DNA of 64,000 nucleotides from Diploptera punctata (Eukaryota; Arthropoda; Insecta; Blattodea; Blaberidae). The notes below the pieces were generated by a model. That model was not told the DNA's origin. It saw nothing but the letters and a program-made list of their open reading frames with translations, and searched no databases. Location: the NCBI GenBank assembly GCA_030220185.1, contig JASPKZ010007527.1, forward strand, positions 1 to 64,000. Reading direction: 5' to 3'. Shown piece after piece: positions 1 through 10,199 of this stretch (the first letter of the stretch is position 1; every line of letters starts with the position of its first letter). The position numbers and the translations under genes were made by a program.

Positions 1-169
1 CAAAAAGAAGAACCCCACTCTGTGTCAGTTTTCCTCTTTCCCCTACCTTATAAAATCGGTGAAGGAAATTCGACAAAACTTGGTGCGAGGTGAGAGAGGT
101 GAGTACCGCTGATTTTCTACAAATTCTCGTAAAGTTTAAATTAGAGAGCCATCTCGGTTTTATAAAAAT

Positions 170-540
170 TTGGGCTGTCCTGTTCTTTTATATGGATCTG
201 AATCTTGGGTTACTTCAAAAGAAGATAACACACGTTCAAGCCACTGAAATGAAATTTTTTTTAAGATCCGTAAAAGGATGTTACACGCATGGATAGATAC
301 TCAATGAATCAAATAAGAACTAACTGGAGATATTTTCAATACTCGATAAACAGAAGAGCACAAATACCATGGAAGAACATTTAGACAGACTGGACAATAC
401 AAGATTACCCAAAAAGATTCAGCGCTACAAAACCACATGGGAAAAGAATCTTTGGGACGGCCAAGGAAACGATGGACTTGAGACCGGAACAGGTCGCATT
501 GACCTAATCCTGGAAATGAAGAAGTTAAACCAGAGAGACT
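170..540 (+). mobile_element. Decayed LINE C-terminal relic (family H)
   Basis: Translation in shifting frames gives PVLLYGSESWVTSKEDNTR near 180-236, then VQATEMKFF, then near 369 a stretch with EEHLDRLDNTRLPKKIQRY and ETGTGRIDLILE. This is the usual order of the C-terminal part of an RTE/CR1-type reverse transcriptase protein (YGxExW, then WKEHLxRM-like, then the GRPRKRW region). Several frameshifts are needed, so it is dead. The matching catalytic YADD region is absent. Nothing convincing lies upstream in bases 1-169. Confidence 0.6.
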
Positions 541-958
541 ATAGTATCACATGCCCTCCCTATGGCAGTATACTTAACTCCTAGTATTACATCCATACCT
601 TATCCGCTGATAGAGTGATCCTAACATAAACAAACACCAATTGTATCCATCCTCCATTCGCGCCACAATTACTGTCACATTGACAGGGAGCACGTGTGAA
701 GTATATAAGACATGTGATAGCTGAATGGAGTAGATTACAAGAAAACTGGTGAGATTTTTCATTGAACTTGTGAAATACATTTAAAATAACTGTTTTTTGA
801 AAACTAGTCAAAGGTTTGCCAGGCTTATGTTTTAAAAAAAATAGATGGCGACACAGCAACAGAAGACTGGACTCCTTCAGCCATTTTGTTGCATCATAGT
901 CGACTAAAGCATGACTCAAATACATCATGCATATGTAATAAACTATTTAAGTTGTAAA
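541..958. other. Unassigned interspersed sequence
   Basis: No repeat family from elsewhere in the window and no convincing coding frame. The minus-strand ORFs here lack recognisable motifs and overlap each other in different frames. Confidence 0.5.
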
Positions 959-959
959 T

Positions 960-1491
960 ACCACCGAGCAACAAAAAAATAAACTTTTTTTTGTCTCAGA
1001 AAGAAAAATATGTGATACTGATAGTATTTTTCTCCTGAATTCAAATATGATATCGGTTTTTCTCCATCACGCAAGGTTTCTGAGAGACAGGAATTTATAA
1101 TTTCAAACACTTTAATATTTTCTACATTCGTAACTACACAATAATCGAAACATTCGGACTCACCTAGAAAGTAAGAAATTACGATTTTCTGCTATATTTC
1201 GCCTGTGGAGCATCCCTCTTGATGGTCCAACAATAATCGGCCAGCATATTAGGATTCCATTTGCCTTGATATCTATTTTTCGTACCTGAATCTCCTGATG
1301 AAAGTGTTCTCCGTTTTTATTTTACAATGGACAAATGGACGAAAAAACGTTTATTAAAAAAATAATTATTTAAATCCATTAATTGAAATTGAAATAAAAA
1401 AAAACTGTGGGTGATGGAGAAATTCCGAATTCATATTTGAAAACACGATAAAAAAACTGCATTAAGTGCAACTGTTGGTACTCATGAGACG
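960..1491 (-). mobile_element. Dispersed repeat X, copy 1
   Basis: Closely matches 60599-61143 along its length, starting at the poly-A/poly-T hinge after a GAGCAAC-like start and ending near ACTCATGAGAC. In the second copy the minus strand encodes a fragment with the motif YQGKWNPNMLADYCW; here the same part (about 1195-1265) is more damaged. Two copies in different contexts, one interrupting a SINE, identify it as mobile. The element class is not established. Confidence 0.65.
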
Positions 1492-1697
1492 TGTTACTGA
1501 TTAGGTACATTAGTATGTTTTGAATGCTAATATTTTCATTCACGAAGAATAACAAGTACATTCAGAGGACATATTTTTTTTTAATTTTAATGAAGGGAAC
1601 TACTTTTTCGTGTACTTATTGCTTCTACATCGTACGTCGGTGTCCGTAACCAATGAAAAGCGAGCAGGTCACGTGGTTTTGTTTTGATCATTTAAAT

Positions 1698-1908
1698 TTG
1701 TCCGTCGTCGTGGCGTAGTCGGCGACCCGGGTTCGATTCCCGGCGGGGGGTAGGGGATTTTAAATCTCCACCTTGGGTCTGGGTCTGCTCCTGTCTTGTG
1801 TTTCTATGTGTGAATAAGATAAAAAGGTTAAGAAAAGGTAAAACAAAAAGGAAAAGAAAGAACAGTGTAAACGAAAGAAAACGAGAAAGAAAGAAAAAAA
1901 AAGAGCGG
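1698..1908 (+). mobile_element. tRNA-headed SINE, family E, copy 1
   Basis: A tRNA-like head (GTCGTCGTGGCGTAGTCGG, then a B-box-like GGGTTCGATTCCC near 1729) is followed by a body with TAGGGGATTTTAAATCTCC and a purine-rich AAGAAAAGAAAG tail. The same sequence occurs inverted at 6885-7085, which confirms a dispersed family. Confidence 0.7.
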
Positions 1909-1916
1909 GCAGTATT

Positions 1917-2035
1917 TACATTCCCGTAAAGATAATGTAGCTCACTGTTATATTTCATCCGTCTGTTCGTCTCTGTTTGGTTCAACAATTTTCCTGAGAA
2001 TTTTGTTCTAGAATTCTCTGAATGTTTTTCCTCGC
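1917..2035 (-). mobile_element. Old LINE A fragment
   Basis: Diverged match to the LINE A segment coding for the FENKVLRK...EWRRLHN...ELHGLY region (minus strand): GTAAAGATAATGTAGCTCAC and the following CTGTTCGTCTCTGTTTGG align with intact copies such as 41400-41500. It is more divergent than most copies here, so probably an older insertion. Confidence 0.5.
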
Positions 2036-2092
2036 TTGGAGTAAGATACCAATCCTTGTAGAGTAAGTAAACTTGTGTTACAGCAGTCCTGA

Positions 2093-2305
2093 AGTTTCAG
2101 GAAATGTCACGAGTCCAGGTTGGACGTCTATTTACATAGGATGGATATCAAGGAAGTCAGACCACAAGAGTATCCATTAACGGTGGTTTTGCTGATGACC
2201 GGCGAATCTGTACGCAGAATGTATTACAGCGTGGGTTTGAATGACCTCAGATTCATGCGAATTTTTACCTCCTACGTGAATTATGTTCAACTTGTAAACA
2301 ACTAA
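2093..2305 (+). other. Unassigned 71-codon open frame, possible exon
   Basis: The frame is open from just after the TGA at 2090 to the TAA at 2303-2305 and reads with a non-repetitive, mixed composition (SFRKCHESRLDVY..., then VVLLMTGESVRRMYYSVGLN). It matches no other part of the window, contains no LINE RT motif, and a pyrimidine/AG stretch ending in TTTCAG lies at 2096-2100. I do not recognise the protein. It may be a chance ORF, part of an unrecognised transposon or a host exon fragment. There is no ATG upstream of the internal Met at 2141. Confidence 0.2.
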
Positions 2306-2390
2306 TATTATTTACAACAGCCCCAACAAACTAGAACTTGGTTTGTTAGTTTTGTATTTAGCGATTTCTTGTTCACTTCAGATACTTAGA

Positions 2391-2698
2391 GTGGGGCACG
2401 CCGTAGCGCAGTGGTTAAGGCACTGAGCTACAAGCTGGAGGGTCGAGGGTTCAAGTCCCGTTGGGGTCAGGATTTTTAAACTGACCCAAACCCTCTGGCG
2501 GCACTATGGCCCTGGGGTCGACTCCGCCTCTAACGGGAAATGAGTACCAGACGCTTGTTCTGGGGTAAAGGTGACCGTCACGCAGGGCTGACAACCCGGC
2601 TGACATAAAGTGCCGATTGTCTAGAAAAAGTGGGAGCCTTAACCTCCTACTACCCCAAGGGCCTCCGGGCCTGTTGTTGGGATCACTTTACTTACTTT
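2391..2698 (+). mobile_element. tRNA-headed SINE, family C, copy 1, with 14-bp TSD
   Basis: Head GGCACGCCGTAGCGCAGTGG followed by B-box-like GGGTTCAAGTCCC and a body ending GGGATCACTTTACTTACTTT. The target-site duplication ACTTCAGATACTTA is present at 2375-2388 and again at 2699-2712, fixing both ends. Other copies are at 24268, 25908 (inverted) and 31953. Confidence 0.85.
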
Positions 2699-2889
2699 AC
2701 TTCAGATACTTATAGTAGCAGTCACCGCGACAGATATGCATTTTCTACGCTAAATGTTGGGTCAAAGGCTTCTGTGGTTCTTTCTGCGTGCTATAATAAA
2801 TCTACGCGACACGAAACCCAGGATTTTACTTCTCTACCAAAGGAAGGAATTTTACTTAAAACATTCGACTCTGGCTGAATTTATCAGAA

Positions 2890-3175
2890 CAGTCCACCGC
2901 TGTGGTCTCGAGGTAGCGTGCTGACTTGTCACGCAGCGGGCCCGGGTTCGGGGCAGGCTACTGGGTGAGGTTTTTTTTCAGGGTTTTTGCTCACCTGTAA
3001 GACAAATGTCTGGAAGTTCGGTCCCCGAAAATCATTCAGCCATCATCATCATCCTTCACTGGTGTGGAAAGCAACGGGAAGCTACCACACCTATAATTCC
3101 CTAGTAAAGCTGGCATGAAAATACTATGATTGCAGTGAAAGACCTGCCCTCGGGCAGAATTACTATGGATTTGGA
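2890..3175 (+). mobile_element. tRNA-headed SINE, family A (short form)
   Basis: A-box-like CGCTGTGGTCTCGAGGTAGC, B-box-like CCCGGGTTCG, then the family body (GTGAGGTTTTT, CACCTGTAAGACAAATGTC, GGTGTGGAAAGCAACGGGAA) and the end GGCAGAATTACTATGGAT. A short deletion after the B box removes part of the usual GATCCCCGGTCGGGG. About 17 full or partial copies of this family occur in the window. Confidence 0.8.
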
Positions 3176-3231
3176 TAGATAACTTATCGCCTATTTTTGT
3201 TATGAGGTGGAAAAAAAAGGATGAGTTATTA

Positions 3232-4145
3232 TAACTAACTAACTGACTGGCATTAACGAACCCATGGGTTCATGGTCGCGCAGACATAAGTTTTGTACAC
3301 ATCCGAATCCAGAGTAAATATTTTCCAATCATCCCCTGTACAATATACTACATGGCTACTGTATTCTCTCACCTCTTTATTGATCTACTAACTGCGGACT
3401 TTCCATCTGCTTTTTATACAAGAAGCTTCCATGCCCCTCTTTCATTTCCCATTCGTTTCATACGTCCTACACATCGCACTCTCTGAGAGTTAACTGTTGT
3501 TATATCTGGTTTCCTATGGAGACCATGTAGCTCACTATTATGTAGTCTTCTCCATTCACCTGTCTCTTCGTCTCTCTTTCGTTCAAAAATGTTCTTAAGA
3601 ACTTTATTCTCAAATACTTGTAATCTCCTTTCCTCCCTTAAAGTAAGAGTCCATGTTTCACATCCATATAATATAACTGGTAGAATAATAGTTTTATATA
3701 TTTTCAGTTTAACGTTTTTGAAAGGAGTTGAGACGACAAGAGTCTCTGTAATACATAATAACACGCATTTCCAGAATTGAGCCTATGTTTAATGTCTTAT
3801 TATTCTTTGTAATGATTGTTCCTAGGTATTTGAATTCAGCCACTTCTTCAGAATTTCCCTCATTTGTCATTAACTGTCCATTTCCATCATATAATGTATT
3901 TCTACGTGTGGACATATTAGTTTTGTTAATGTTCACTCCCAGCCCCAATTTCTTAGTGTTCTCAATAGTGTGTGCGTGTGTTGGTCCTTAGTATCTCCTC
4001 GCTATCTCCTAATAATATTACATCATCAACATAAAAATAAAATAGTAGAGGAGATAGTGCTTCTCCTTGCTTTAACCCATTATGAATTTCAAAAGTATCC
4101 GAAAGCTGTTTGCCTACCCGCACCCTACACTTTGCACCATTTCGA
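3232..4145 (-). mobile_element. LINE A, 3' half with RT core, internal deletion
   Basis: Minus strand. From its upstream end it encodes a VRVGKQLSDTFEIHNGLKQG-like stretch (RT motif region B, near 4145-4070), then FYVDDVI (catalytic box as YVDD, near 4040-4018), ...NINKTN..., YLGTIIT, YGCETWTL and RVRCVGRMKRM near the 3' end. About 40 residues normally lying between ALSPLLF and LLVYADD are missing, so the catalytic box is fused directly after LLF. Stops and frameshifts break the frame. The 3' end is a short TAAC-type tandem tail (AACTAACTAACT at 3233-3246), typical of RTE-like LINEs. Confidence 0.8.
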
Positions 4146-4169
4146 CAGATTCGAATAAATATAAATTTT

Positions 4170-4240
4170 TAGGAGTTGGGACGATAAGAGTCTCTGCAAC
4201 GCATAATAGCACGCATTTCCAGAATTGAGCCTATGGTTAA
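4170..4240 (-). mobile_element. LINE A short fragment
   Basis: About 70 bp identical in type to the middle of LINE A (AGGAGTTGGGACGATAAGAG ... ATTTCCAGAATTGAGCC), repeating a segment already present at 3722-3790 in the same orientation just upstream. Probably a local rearrangement or a separate truncated insertion. Confidence 0.65.
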
Positions 4241-4767
4241 TTTTTTATTCTGAAGTCCAGCAGGATACTTCCACCAGTTTCTCCATCTTAACTGGATGTT
4301 TTTTTTAAGTTGTTGTACTCGTGTCTAGAAAATAAGTTAATATTAATTAATTAATTAGATGGTTAAAGATTTTATTTATTTTCAGAGAAAAGGTTGCAGC
4401 CTCTGCTACCGGTACGTCATGACTGCACCCTACACGAATGAACAAATTTATGTTAAATCGCCCATTTTATTTATTTTTAAAGAAATAAATGTTTTAATGT
4501 AATTAGTTTTTTATTCAGACCGATTTTAACAATTGAATAGTTGCCCCGAAAAGAGATCTAACCCACTAAAAATCTAAAGTTGAGTTTTCAGTGGATTAGT
4601 GATCTATCCGGAGAGCATCACGACATGGTGCATGTAAAACTATCCATACTCTCTTCCAGACCTGTTTTATTTATTTTTAAAAATTAGCTTTCAAGCCAAT
4701 AGTGATATATCTGTAACAAAATCGTGGCAGCAGTCAAGTCATGAGTAGCAGTACAGAAAAACAATTA
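4241..4767. other. Unassigned sequence
   Basis: AT-rich sequence without a repeat match elsewhere in the window or a usable coding frame. A TTAATTAATTAATTAGA run lies near 4340. Confidence 0.5.
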
Positions 4768-5395
4768 TTGCTAACTCACTGGCACCAGCGAACCAGGAGG
4801 TTCATGGCCGCGCAAACATAAGCTCTCAATACAACCCTATCCTGAGCCAACGTTTTCCAATCATCCCCTGTATAATCTACTTCCCTCAAATCATAGTTAA
4901 TGTTATTCTCCCACCTCATTCTTGGTCTATCAAGTAGGAATTTTCCTTCTGGTTATTGCACAAGAAGCTTCCATGCAAGTCTTTCATTCCCCATACGTGC
5001 CACATGTCCTGCCCATCGCAGTTTGCGAAACTTAACTGTTCTTATTATATATGGCTTCCTATAAATACAATGTAATTCACTGTTATACAGTCTTCTCCAT
5101 TCACATGTCTGTTCATCTCTCTTTGGTCCAAAATTTTTCCTAAGAACTTTATTCTCAAATACTAGTAATCTCCTTACCTCCCTTAAAGTAAGAGTCCATG
5201 TTTCACATCCATATAACATAACTGGTAGAATAATAGTTTTCTATATTTGCAGTTTAACGTTTTTTGAAAGGAGTTGGGGCATCAAGAGTCTCTGCAATGC
5301 ATAATAGCATGAATTTCCAGAATTGAGCCTATGTTTAATTTCTTTGTGCATCTCATTCCTGTTTGTGATTATTGTTCCCAGGTATTTGAATAATT
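4768..5395 (-). mobile_element. LINE A, 3' fragment
   Basis: Minus-strand frame 4953-5219 gives YGCETWTLTLREVRRL, then KVLRKNFGPKRDEQTCEW and RKLRWAGHVARMGNERLAW. The sequence continues to the family's AATGAGATGC.. / TAGGTATTTGAAT region near 5390, where it stops. The 3' end is at 4770 (CTAACTCACTGGCACC). The RT catalytic box is not included. Confidence 0.8.
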
Positions 5396-6439
5396 GCACA
5401 TGTGCAAATTCATTCCACCACAGTTCTGTGAATTCTAATCAGAATCTTAGAGAAATTGAGTGAACATAAGAAAGGCCCAAAACGTAATGAAATAACATTA
5501 AATGGAAAATTAATACTGGACACCGGTCAAGTTAGACGTTTTTCTAACTGAATCAGTGTTCAATGTGTAGGTCCTATTTATTAGTGTAGCATTTTTAGTT
5601 AAATATGAGTTAGATAATTTTTCCACTCTATAGAGATAGATCACATTTGCACTCAATTCTGCATCAAATTGTTAATATTCAGTTATTAGCCAGTTACTTT
5701 ACATTCAAATTGTCTGTATGTGTTTCCAATAGGATGAGAGATTAAAATGCATGTGATATAATAAAGTTAATAGCCTCAAAATGAGCATTACTTTTTTTTT
5801 TTTTTTCGTTTTCCCAACAATTTGTAGTTTGTGGGTTTGGATCTCTCTTCGGGGCAAATATTCAATTATGGTGAATTTCGCGAGTCATTTGACATGGCCT
5901 GGAGACAGCCTTGGCCTAGAGGAATTTATTAATAACACCGCTACCAAGTTCCTAGTTTTTAAACAAAACCGACGTTAACTTTATCTATATGTGTCGTTAT
6001 AAAAAAACCTTAAAAAATAAAATATTGAAATAAGTAAAAGATAATTATATTTTGAGGGCGGGAACAACTCACCCCCGCGCCCAAAGTAACGCGATCACTT
6101 ACTTATTACTAGAGACCGGATGTTACGGAAAATGCCTACAGTTATTTATTACAGATACTGTAAAAGTGACTTCATGTAAGTTCATACCAACGACCCTAGA
6201 GTTGTTTCCCATTAAGTTCATTTTACCTATAAATGCCTATTTCTGCTTACAATGCCTATTTGCCATTTTTTCTCGAAATTAACTTAGTATTTCAATGAAA
6301 TTAATTGAAATGGACAAACTTCATGCCACATATCATTGCATATAAACATTTAAGTGGCAGGCAATATTATTTTTGATGTTCGTAAAACTGAATTCAGTCT
6401 GTAGTCCTCGTTCAGACAGGTGTGACAAAGACAAAGTGG
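5396..6439. other. Unassigned sequence
   Basis: No repeat family seen elsewhere in the window. It contains a 13-T run near 5791 and short TGCCTATTT-type motifs around 6230-6260 that recur at 6785-6850, on either side of the zinc-finger relic described next; these may belong to the same decayed DNA transposon. Confidence 0.35.
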
Positions 6440-6484
6440 TGCGACAAGTGTATGTGGCTTTTTTTTACCTTCAGAACAGCTGTT

Positions 6485-6770
6485 TTACGATGCCTAAAGA
6501 ACGGACAACAGTAAACAGTGGGAGAAACTGAAAGAATTTGGTGCGGAAATATTCTCAAGTGACGGTTCAATATTGTTTTGCAAAGTGTGTAAAATTTCAG
6601 GGAATTGCGCGAAGAAGTGTCGCATACACACTGCAAAACATAAGTATGCTCTTTGTAAAACGATAAGACAAGTTCCAAAATCATCTCTGATATCTTCGCA
6701 TGCTATTGAGAGCATATGTTTATATTCTGTATGTAAGGCTGTAAGTTATGTTGTTGTCCATTTTTTGTAA
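6485..6770 (+). pseudogene. BED-type zinc-finger relic, probably hAT transposase N-terminus
   Basis: An ATG at 6490 begins MPKERTT, then the frame breaks. In another frame about 6525-6770 reads KEFGAEIFSSDGSILFCKVC followed by KISGNCAKKCRIHTAKHKYA. The CxxC (FCKVC) followed about 16 residues later by HxxxH, and the lead-in EIFSSDGSILFCKVC, resemble the N-terminal BED/CGGBP1-like zinc fingers of hAT transposases. No DDE core is visible, so this is a short dead fragment. The assignment is by motif shape only. Confidence 0.45.
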
Positions 6771-6884
6771 GAACCTATTTTGAATTTTGTAGTGCCTATA
6801 TTAATGATTTTTAGAGCATTTTTGCCTATTTTGAATCTTTTAAGTGCCTACATCCATCCGGACTCTATTTATTACTTACAAGCT

Positions 6885-7085
6885 TTTTTTTTCGTTTATA
6901 CTGTTTTTCCTTCTTGTTTTACCTGTTTTTGTTAACCTATTTCATCCTCACATAGACACAAGGACAGGACACATACACCCACACCCAGGGTGGAGATTTA
7001 AAATCCCCTACCCCGCCAGGAATCGAACCCGGGTCACCGGAGTGGAAGGTAGGGTCTCTACCGACGACGCCACGACGACGAACTT
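6885..7085 (-). mobile_element. tRNA-headed SINE, family E, copy 2
   Basis: Inverted copy of the element at 1698-1908: GGTGGAGATTTAAAATCCCC, then GGAATCGAACCCGGGTCACC (complement of the B box) and CGACGACGCCACGACGACG. The pyrimidine-rich left end is the complement of the purine-rich tail. Confidence 0.7.
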
Positions 7086-7087
7086 CT

Positions 7088-7600
7088 AAAACCCGGCGTG
7101 CGCTGCTGCGCCTAAATAAATCAATAATAATGTGCTAATGTTTAGTTGAATAATTACAAAGAAAAATAATTATTAGAAATTTATATCGTAATTAATACCC
7201 GGCGTTGCCCAGGAATCTACTTATCCCGATCTTCTTGTCATCAATGAAAGACAAAAATGGTTATTGTGAGTTATCCGTAGAAGATAAACATATGCTTTCG
7301 CGGACTATTTGTAGAGCTTTTTGAGATATTCAATTTTTTAGATATTTTTGAGACATTAATTTGGTGTATTTGTTATGGTTTAGGCAGCATAAGCCATTTA
7401 AGCGACCAAAACACTACTTTTTCACTAAAGGGTGATTTTTAAGGGCGAAGGAGTTGAGTACTACAACTCTCTTACAGCCTGTAACCTTCCCGGGAAACTG
7501 CTGAACATTTTACAAGAAGCCCCATCACAACCGGATAAACGGTGTGGCAGAGCATAAAGTACAAACATTGATTATGTTAGAATAATGTAATTTCAAGTAG
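7088..7600 (+). mobile_element. Dispersed repeat R4, copy 1
   Basis: Starts with ACCCGGCGTGCGCTGCTGCG and contains a second internal start-like ACCCGGCGTTGCCCAGGAAT near 7197. The body (ATGAAAGACAAAAATGG, GTGAGTTATCCGTA, GATAAACATATGCT, GGTGATTTTTAAGGG) matches 39962-40790 closely. No coding frame. Such ACCCGGCGTTGC starts are common in arthropod LINE-derived or SINE-like repeats; the exact class is not resolved. Confidence 0.6.
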
Positions 7601-7689
7601 GTGGGTATATTTTTCGAAATATGTCGACCCACGCACTATAGTAAGCCTTAATTCAGGATAACATATCTTGCAACTAGACTATATTATGA

Positions 7690-7775
7690 CTCACCGGAGT
7701 GATGCAGTCCGGGTTCGATACCCATTCGGAACACGTTTATGGGTGAGGTTTTTCGTCACCTGTAACAAAAAGAGA
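7690..7775 (+). mobile_element. SINE A-like head fragment
   Basis: CCGGAGTGATGCAGTCCGGG followed by GTTCGATACCC and GGGTGAGGTTTTTCGTCACC resembles the B box and adjoining body of SINE A, but the A-box part is not the family consensus. Truncated after CACCTGTAAC. Confidence 0.4.
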
Positions 7776-7821
7776 AAAAAGGAAATAACACACAACATTG
7801 ATAAATATAAAATCACATATA

Positions 7822-7868
7822 TATACTCAGAGATCCGGGTTCGAATCCCGTCCAGGCATTTATTTTTC
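7822..7868 (+). repeat. tRNA-like 3' half
   Basis: CTCAGAGATCCGGGTTCGAA followed by TCCCGTCCAGGCATTTATTTTTC: a T-arm-like segment, ending in the same ATTTATTTTTCTT trailer as the tRNA-like unit at 62919-62997. No 5' half is visible. Confidence 0.35.
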
Positions 7869-7892
7869 TTATCATACCATATACATATAAGT

Positions 7893-8103
7893 TGATGGAG
7901 GTGATCTAGTGGTATATACGAGTATTCTTTGCCTCTAGTTCCGAGGGTCGCGTGTTCAAACCTGATCGGCGTCAATATATTTTAGGATACAAAAATCGAA
8001 GGAGCAAGTCCTCCGCGTCTCGAATCTCAAGATTTTCAAGCTCGTAAAATAGCCTTAAGACTGAAAAAAGAGGCCTCTAAGCAAAATTTACCTCGGTCTT
8101 TGA
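7893..8103 (+). mobile_element. tRNA-headed SINE, family D, partial copy
   Basis: Diverged head (GGAGGTGATCTAGTGGTATA, CTTTGCCTCTAGTTCCGAGG, GTTCAAACCTG) and body (AGGAGCAAGTCCTCC, GATTTTCAAGCTCGTAAAAT, AGGCCTCTAAGCAAAATTTACC). It stops before the GTCAGTATGAGG part present in the longer copies at 8889, 43043 and 50252. Confidence 0.65.
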
Positions 8104-8123
8104 TTGTATTCTATTCTATAGTG

Positions 8124-8380
8124 TTCTGCCCGAGAGCTGCTTCGCAGCTTTACTAGGGAATTGTGTAGGTGTGGTAGCTTCCCGTTGCTTTGCACACCGG
8201 TGAAGGATGATGATGATGATGATTTTCGGAGACCATTGGACCTTACGCTTACTGACATTTGTTTTACAGGTGAGGAAAACCCCGGGAAAAACGTAACCCA
8301 GGAGCCTGTCCCGACCGGGAATCGAACCCGGGCCCGCTGTGTGACAAAGCAGCACGCTACCTCGAGACCACAGCGGTGTT
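8124..8380 (-). mobile_element. tRNA-headed SINE, family A (short form)
   Basis: Inverted copy: GTGTGGTAGCTTCCCGTTGC, GGTGAAGGATGATGATGATG, TTACAGGTGAGGAAAACCCC, GGAATCGAACCCGGGCCCGC, CTACCTCGAGACCACAGCGG. The head (right end) is intact; the GGAT tail is lost at the left end. Confidence 0.8.
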
Positions 8381-8391
8381 TTTTGATTTTA

Positions 8392-8735
8392 ACGAACTAA
8401 CTCACTAGCGCTATCGAATCCATACGTTCATGTCCGCACACACATAACCTCTCCTTACATCCCTATCCCGAGCTAATGTTTTCCAATCATACCTTGTATA
8501 ATCTACTTCCCTCAAATCATAGTAATGTTATTCTCCCACCTCATTCGTAGTCTACAAACTGAGTGTTTTCCCTCTGGTTTTCCTACACGAATCTTCCACA
8601 CACATTATTTCATTCCCTATTCGTGCCACATGTCCTGTCCAACGCAGTCTACAAGACTTAACTGTTCTTATTATAGCTAGTTTCTTTTAAAGACTGCGTA
8701 GTTCACAGATATGTAGTCTTCTCCATTCACCTGGT
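8392..8735 (-). mobile_element. LINE A, 3' terminal fragment
   Basis: Minus-strand LINE A from the 3' tail (AACTAACTCACTAGCGCTAT) up to the EWRRLHN coding region (GTAGTCTTCTCCATTCACCTG). Diverged, with indels; no open frame remains. Confidence 0.7.
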
Positions 8736-8888
8736 ATTACAAGACATAATTCCACCAAAACAACAGACAGAAGGATTTCTGCACATGTTTTCATTCAGTC
8801 TACCCTTTTCCAGAAATTAAAAGAAATGTAATGTGTACCTGGCATTTACTGATGTTACTTCTATACTACTCAAAAACATTTATTTTAA

Positions 8889-9290
8889 TTCTTGTAAGCC
8901 TATGTTTCCCTTAACAGAGATTTAGGCGCTCTCCCCCTACAGGGAAGAATTTGAACCATACTAATTTAGTTACACTTGTTTTCGTACAGATGTCATTTGA
9001 GTGGACCGAGGTCAGCGTTCCGCCTCATACTGACATCTAGGAAACCAAGGTAGTACTAGGACCGGAAAATTCGGTAAATTTTGCTTAGAGGCCTTTTCAT
9101 TCAGGCTTAAGGATCTTTTACAAGCCTGAAAATCTTCATACTAGGGACCCACGGCTTAAAGTCCCTCCCGGAGGACTTGCTCCTTGGAATTTTCCATCCT
9201 AAAAAATCCATCGACCGCGGCCGGGTTTGAACCCGCGACCCTCAGGACCAGAGGCAAGGAGCATAACCACTGGTCCACCGCGGCCGATCA
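8889..9290 (-). mobile_element. tRNA-headed SINE, family D, near full length
   Basis: Inverted copy of about 400 bp. From left: TGTAAGCCTATGTTTCCCTT, GGCGCTCTCCCCCTACAGGG, ACTGACATCTAGGAAACCAA, AGGCCTTTTCATTCAGGCTT, then the tRNA-like head complement (GGGTTTGAACCCGCGACCCT, GGTCCACCGCGGCCGA). Closely matches 50252-50655. Confidence 0.8.
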
Positions 9291-9310
9291 AATATATATA
9301 TATATATATT

Positions 9311-9726
9311 TTTTTTGCCCAGGTCTCGCCGGACACTACAGAAAATTAGTTTATACACTCATCAATTGTTCCCTTCCACGGAAATATTTAGTAAAAGGCA
9401 AAAGATTTATGCGATTTGAAAATACGTTACCAAAATAGCAGGCGTCTTTGTTTCTGCACACACACACACGCACATAAAACACACATTTTACGCACTCAAC
9501 AAAAACAAGTAAACACAATAACATAGAATACGCGTCGCTTCAACAGCGGCCACCAATATTAACTGAAGCCGGGGTTGACAGAGACAACAAACTAACCCAA
9601 GCAACTATTTGGGGATGCAAACATACCAACTTACTCCATCCAATATAAGCAAAGTAATGTTTTATTTTCCACTCGGTTAGCATTAAATTCTAAAGGAAAA
9701 TTGTTTTATGTTACGCTATACATATA
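9311..9726. other. Unassigned sequence
   Basis: Follows a TA run (9292-9309). Contains CACACACACACGCACATAAAACACAC-like imperfect CA repeats near 9455. No gene or known repeat recognised. Confidence 0.5.
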
Positions 9727-9862
9727 TACCAGCCATCCATCCATCCATCCATCCATAGTAATTCTGAACGAGGGCAGGTCTTTCACTGCAATCATAACAT
9801 TTTCATGCTATGCTTTGCAGCTTTACCAAGGAATTATACGCGTGGTAGCTTCCCGTTGCTTT

Positions 9863-9866
<4 letters not shown>
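9727..9866 (-). mobile_element. SINE A fragment with GGAT-type tail
   Basis: Starts with five CCAT units (complement of the ATGG/GGAT tail), then TAGTAATTCTG, CACTGCAATCATAACATTTT and GGTAGCTTCCCGTTGCTTTC. It breaks off directly into the CA repeat at 9865, so the head half is lost. Confidence 0.75.

Positions 9867-9948
<82 letters not shown>
9865..9948. repeat. Compound (CA)n(TA)n microsatellite
   Basis: About 25 CA units followed without interruption by about 16 TA units. Confidence 0.95.
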
Positions 9949-10199
9949 TATACATACATAGCCTATATCAATACGCTATGTTATACAGATAACTAGGATC
10001 CAAAGCTAAGTAAACTAAAGACAGATTTAAGAAAATACTTAAATTATTCGGCTAAACTTTACAACCTGTGACGCGACTTTTTAAATTGCTTTATAAACTC
10101 CTGTTCTTAGGGTTTCATTTTTCAAATTATTTCCCACAATTTACAACGATTTTACGATTGTTTCAATATTTTTAATGATATTTAACTATATATATATGT
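9949..10199. other. Unassigned AT-rich sequence
   Basis: No gene and no repeat match noted. Confidence 0.5.

Noticed and set aside
2394..2480. Functional tRNA genes at SINE heads throughout the window
   Set aside because: Heads carry A- and B-box-like words but no complete cloverleaf, and each continues into a SINE body.
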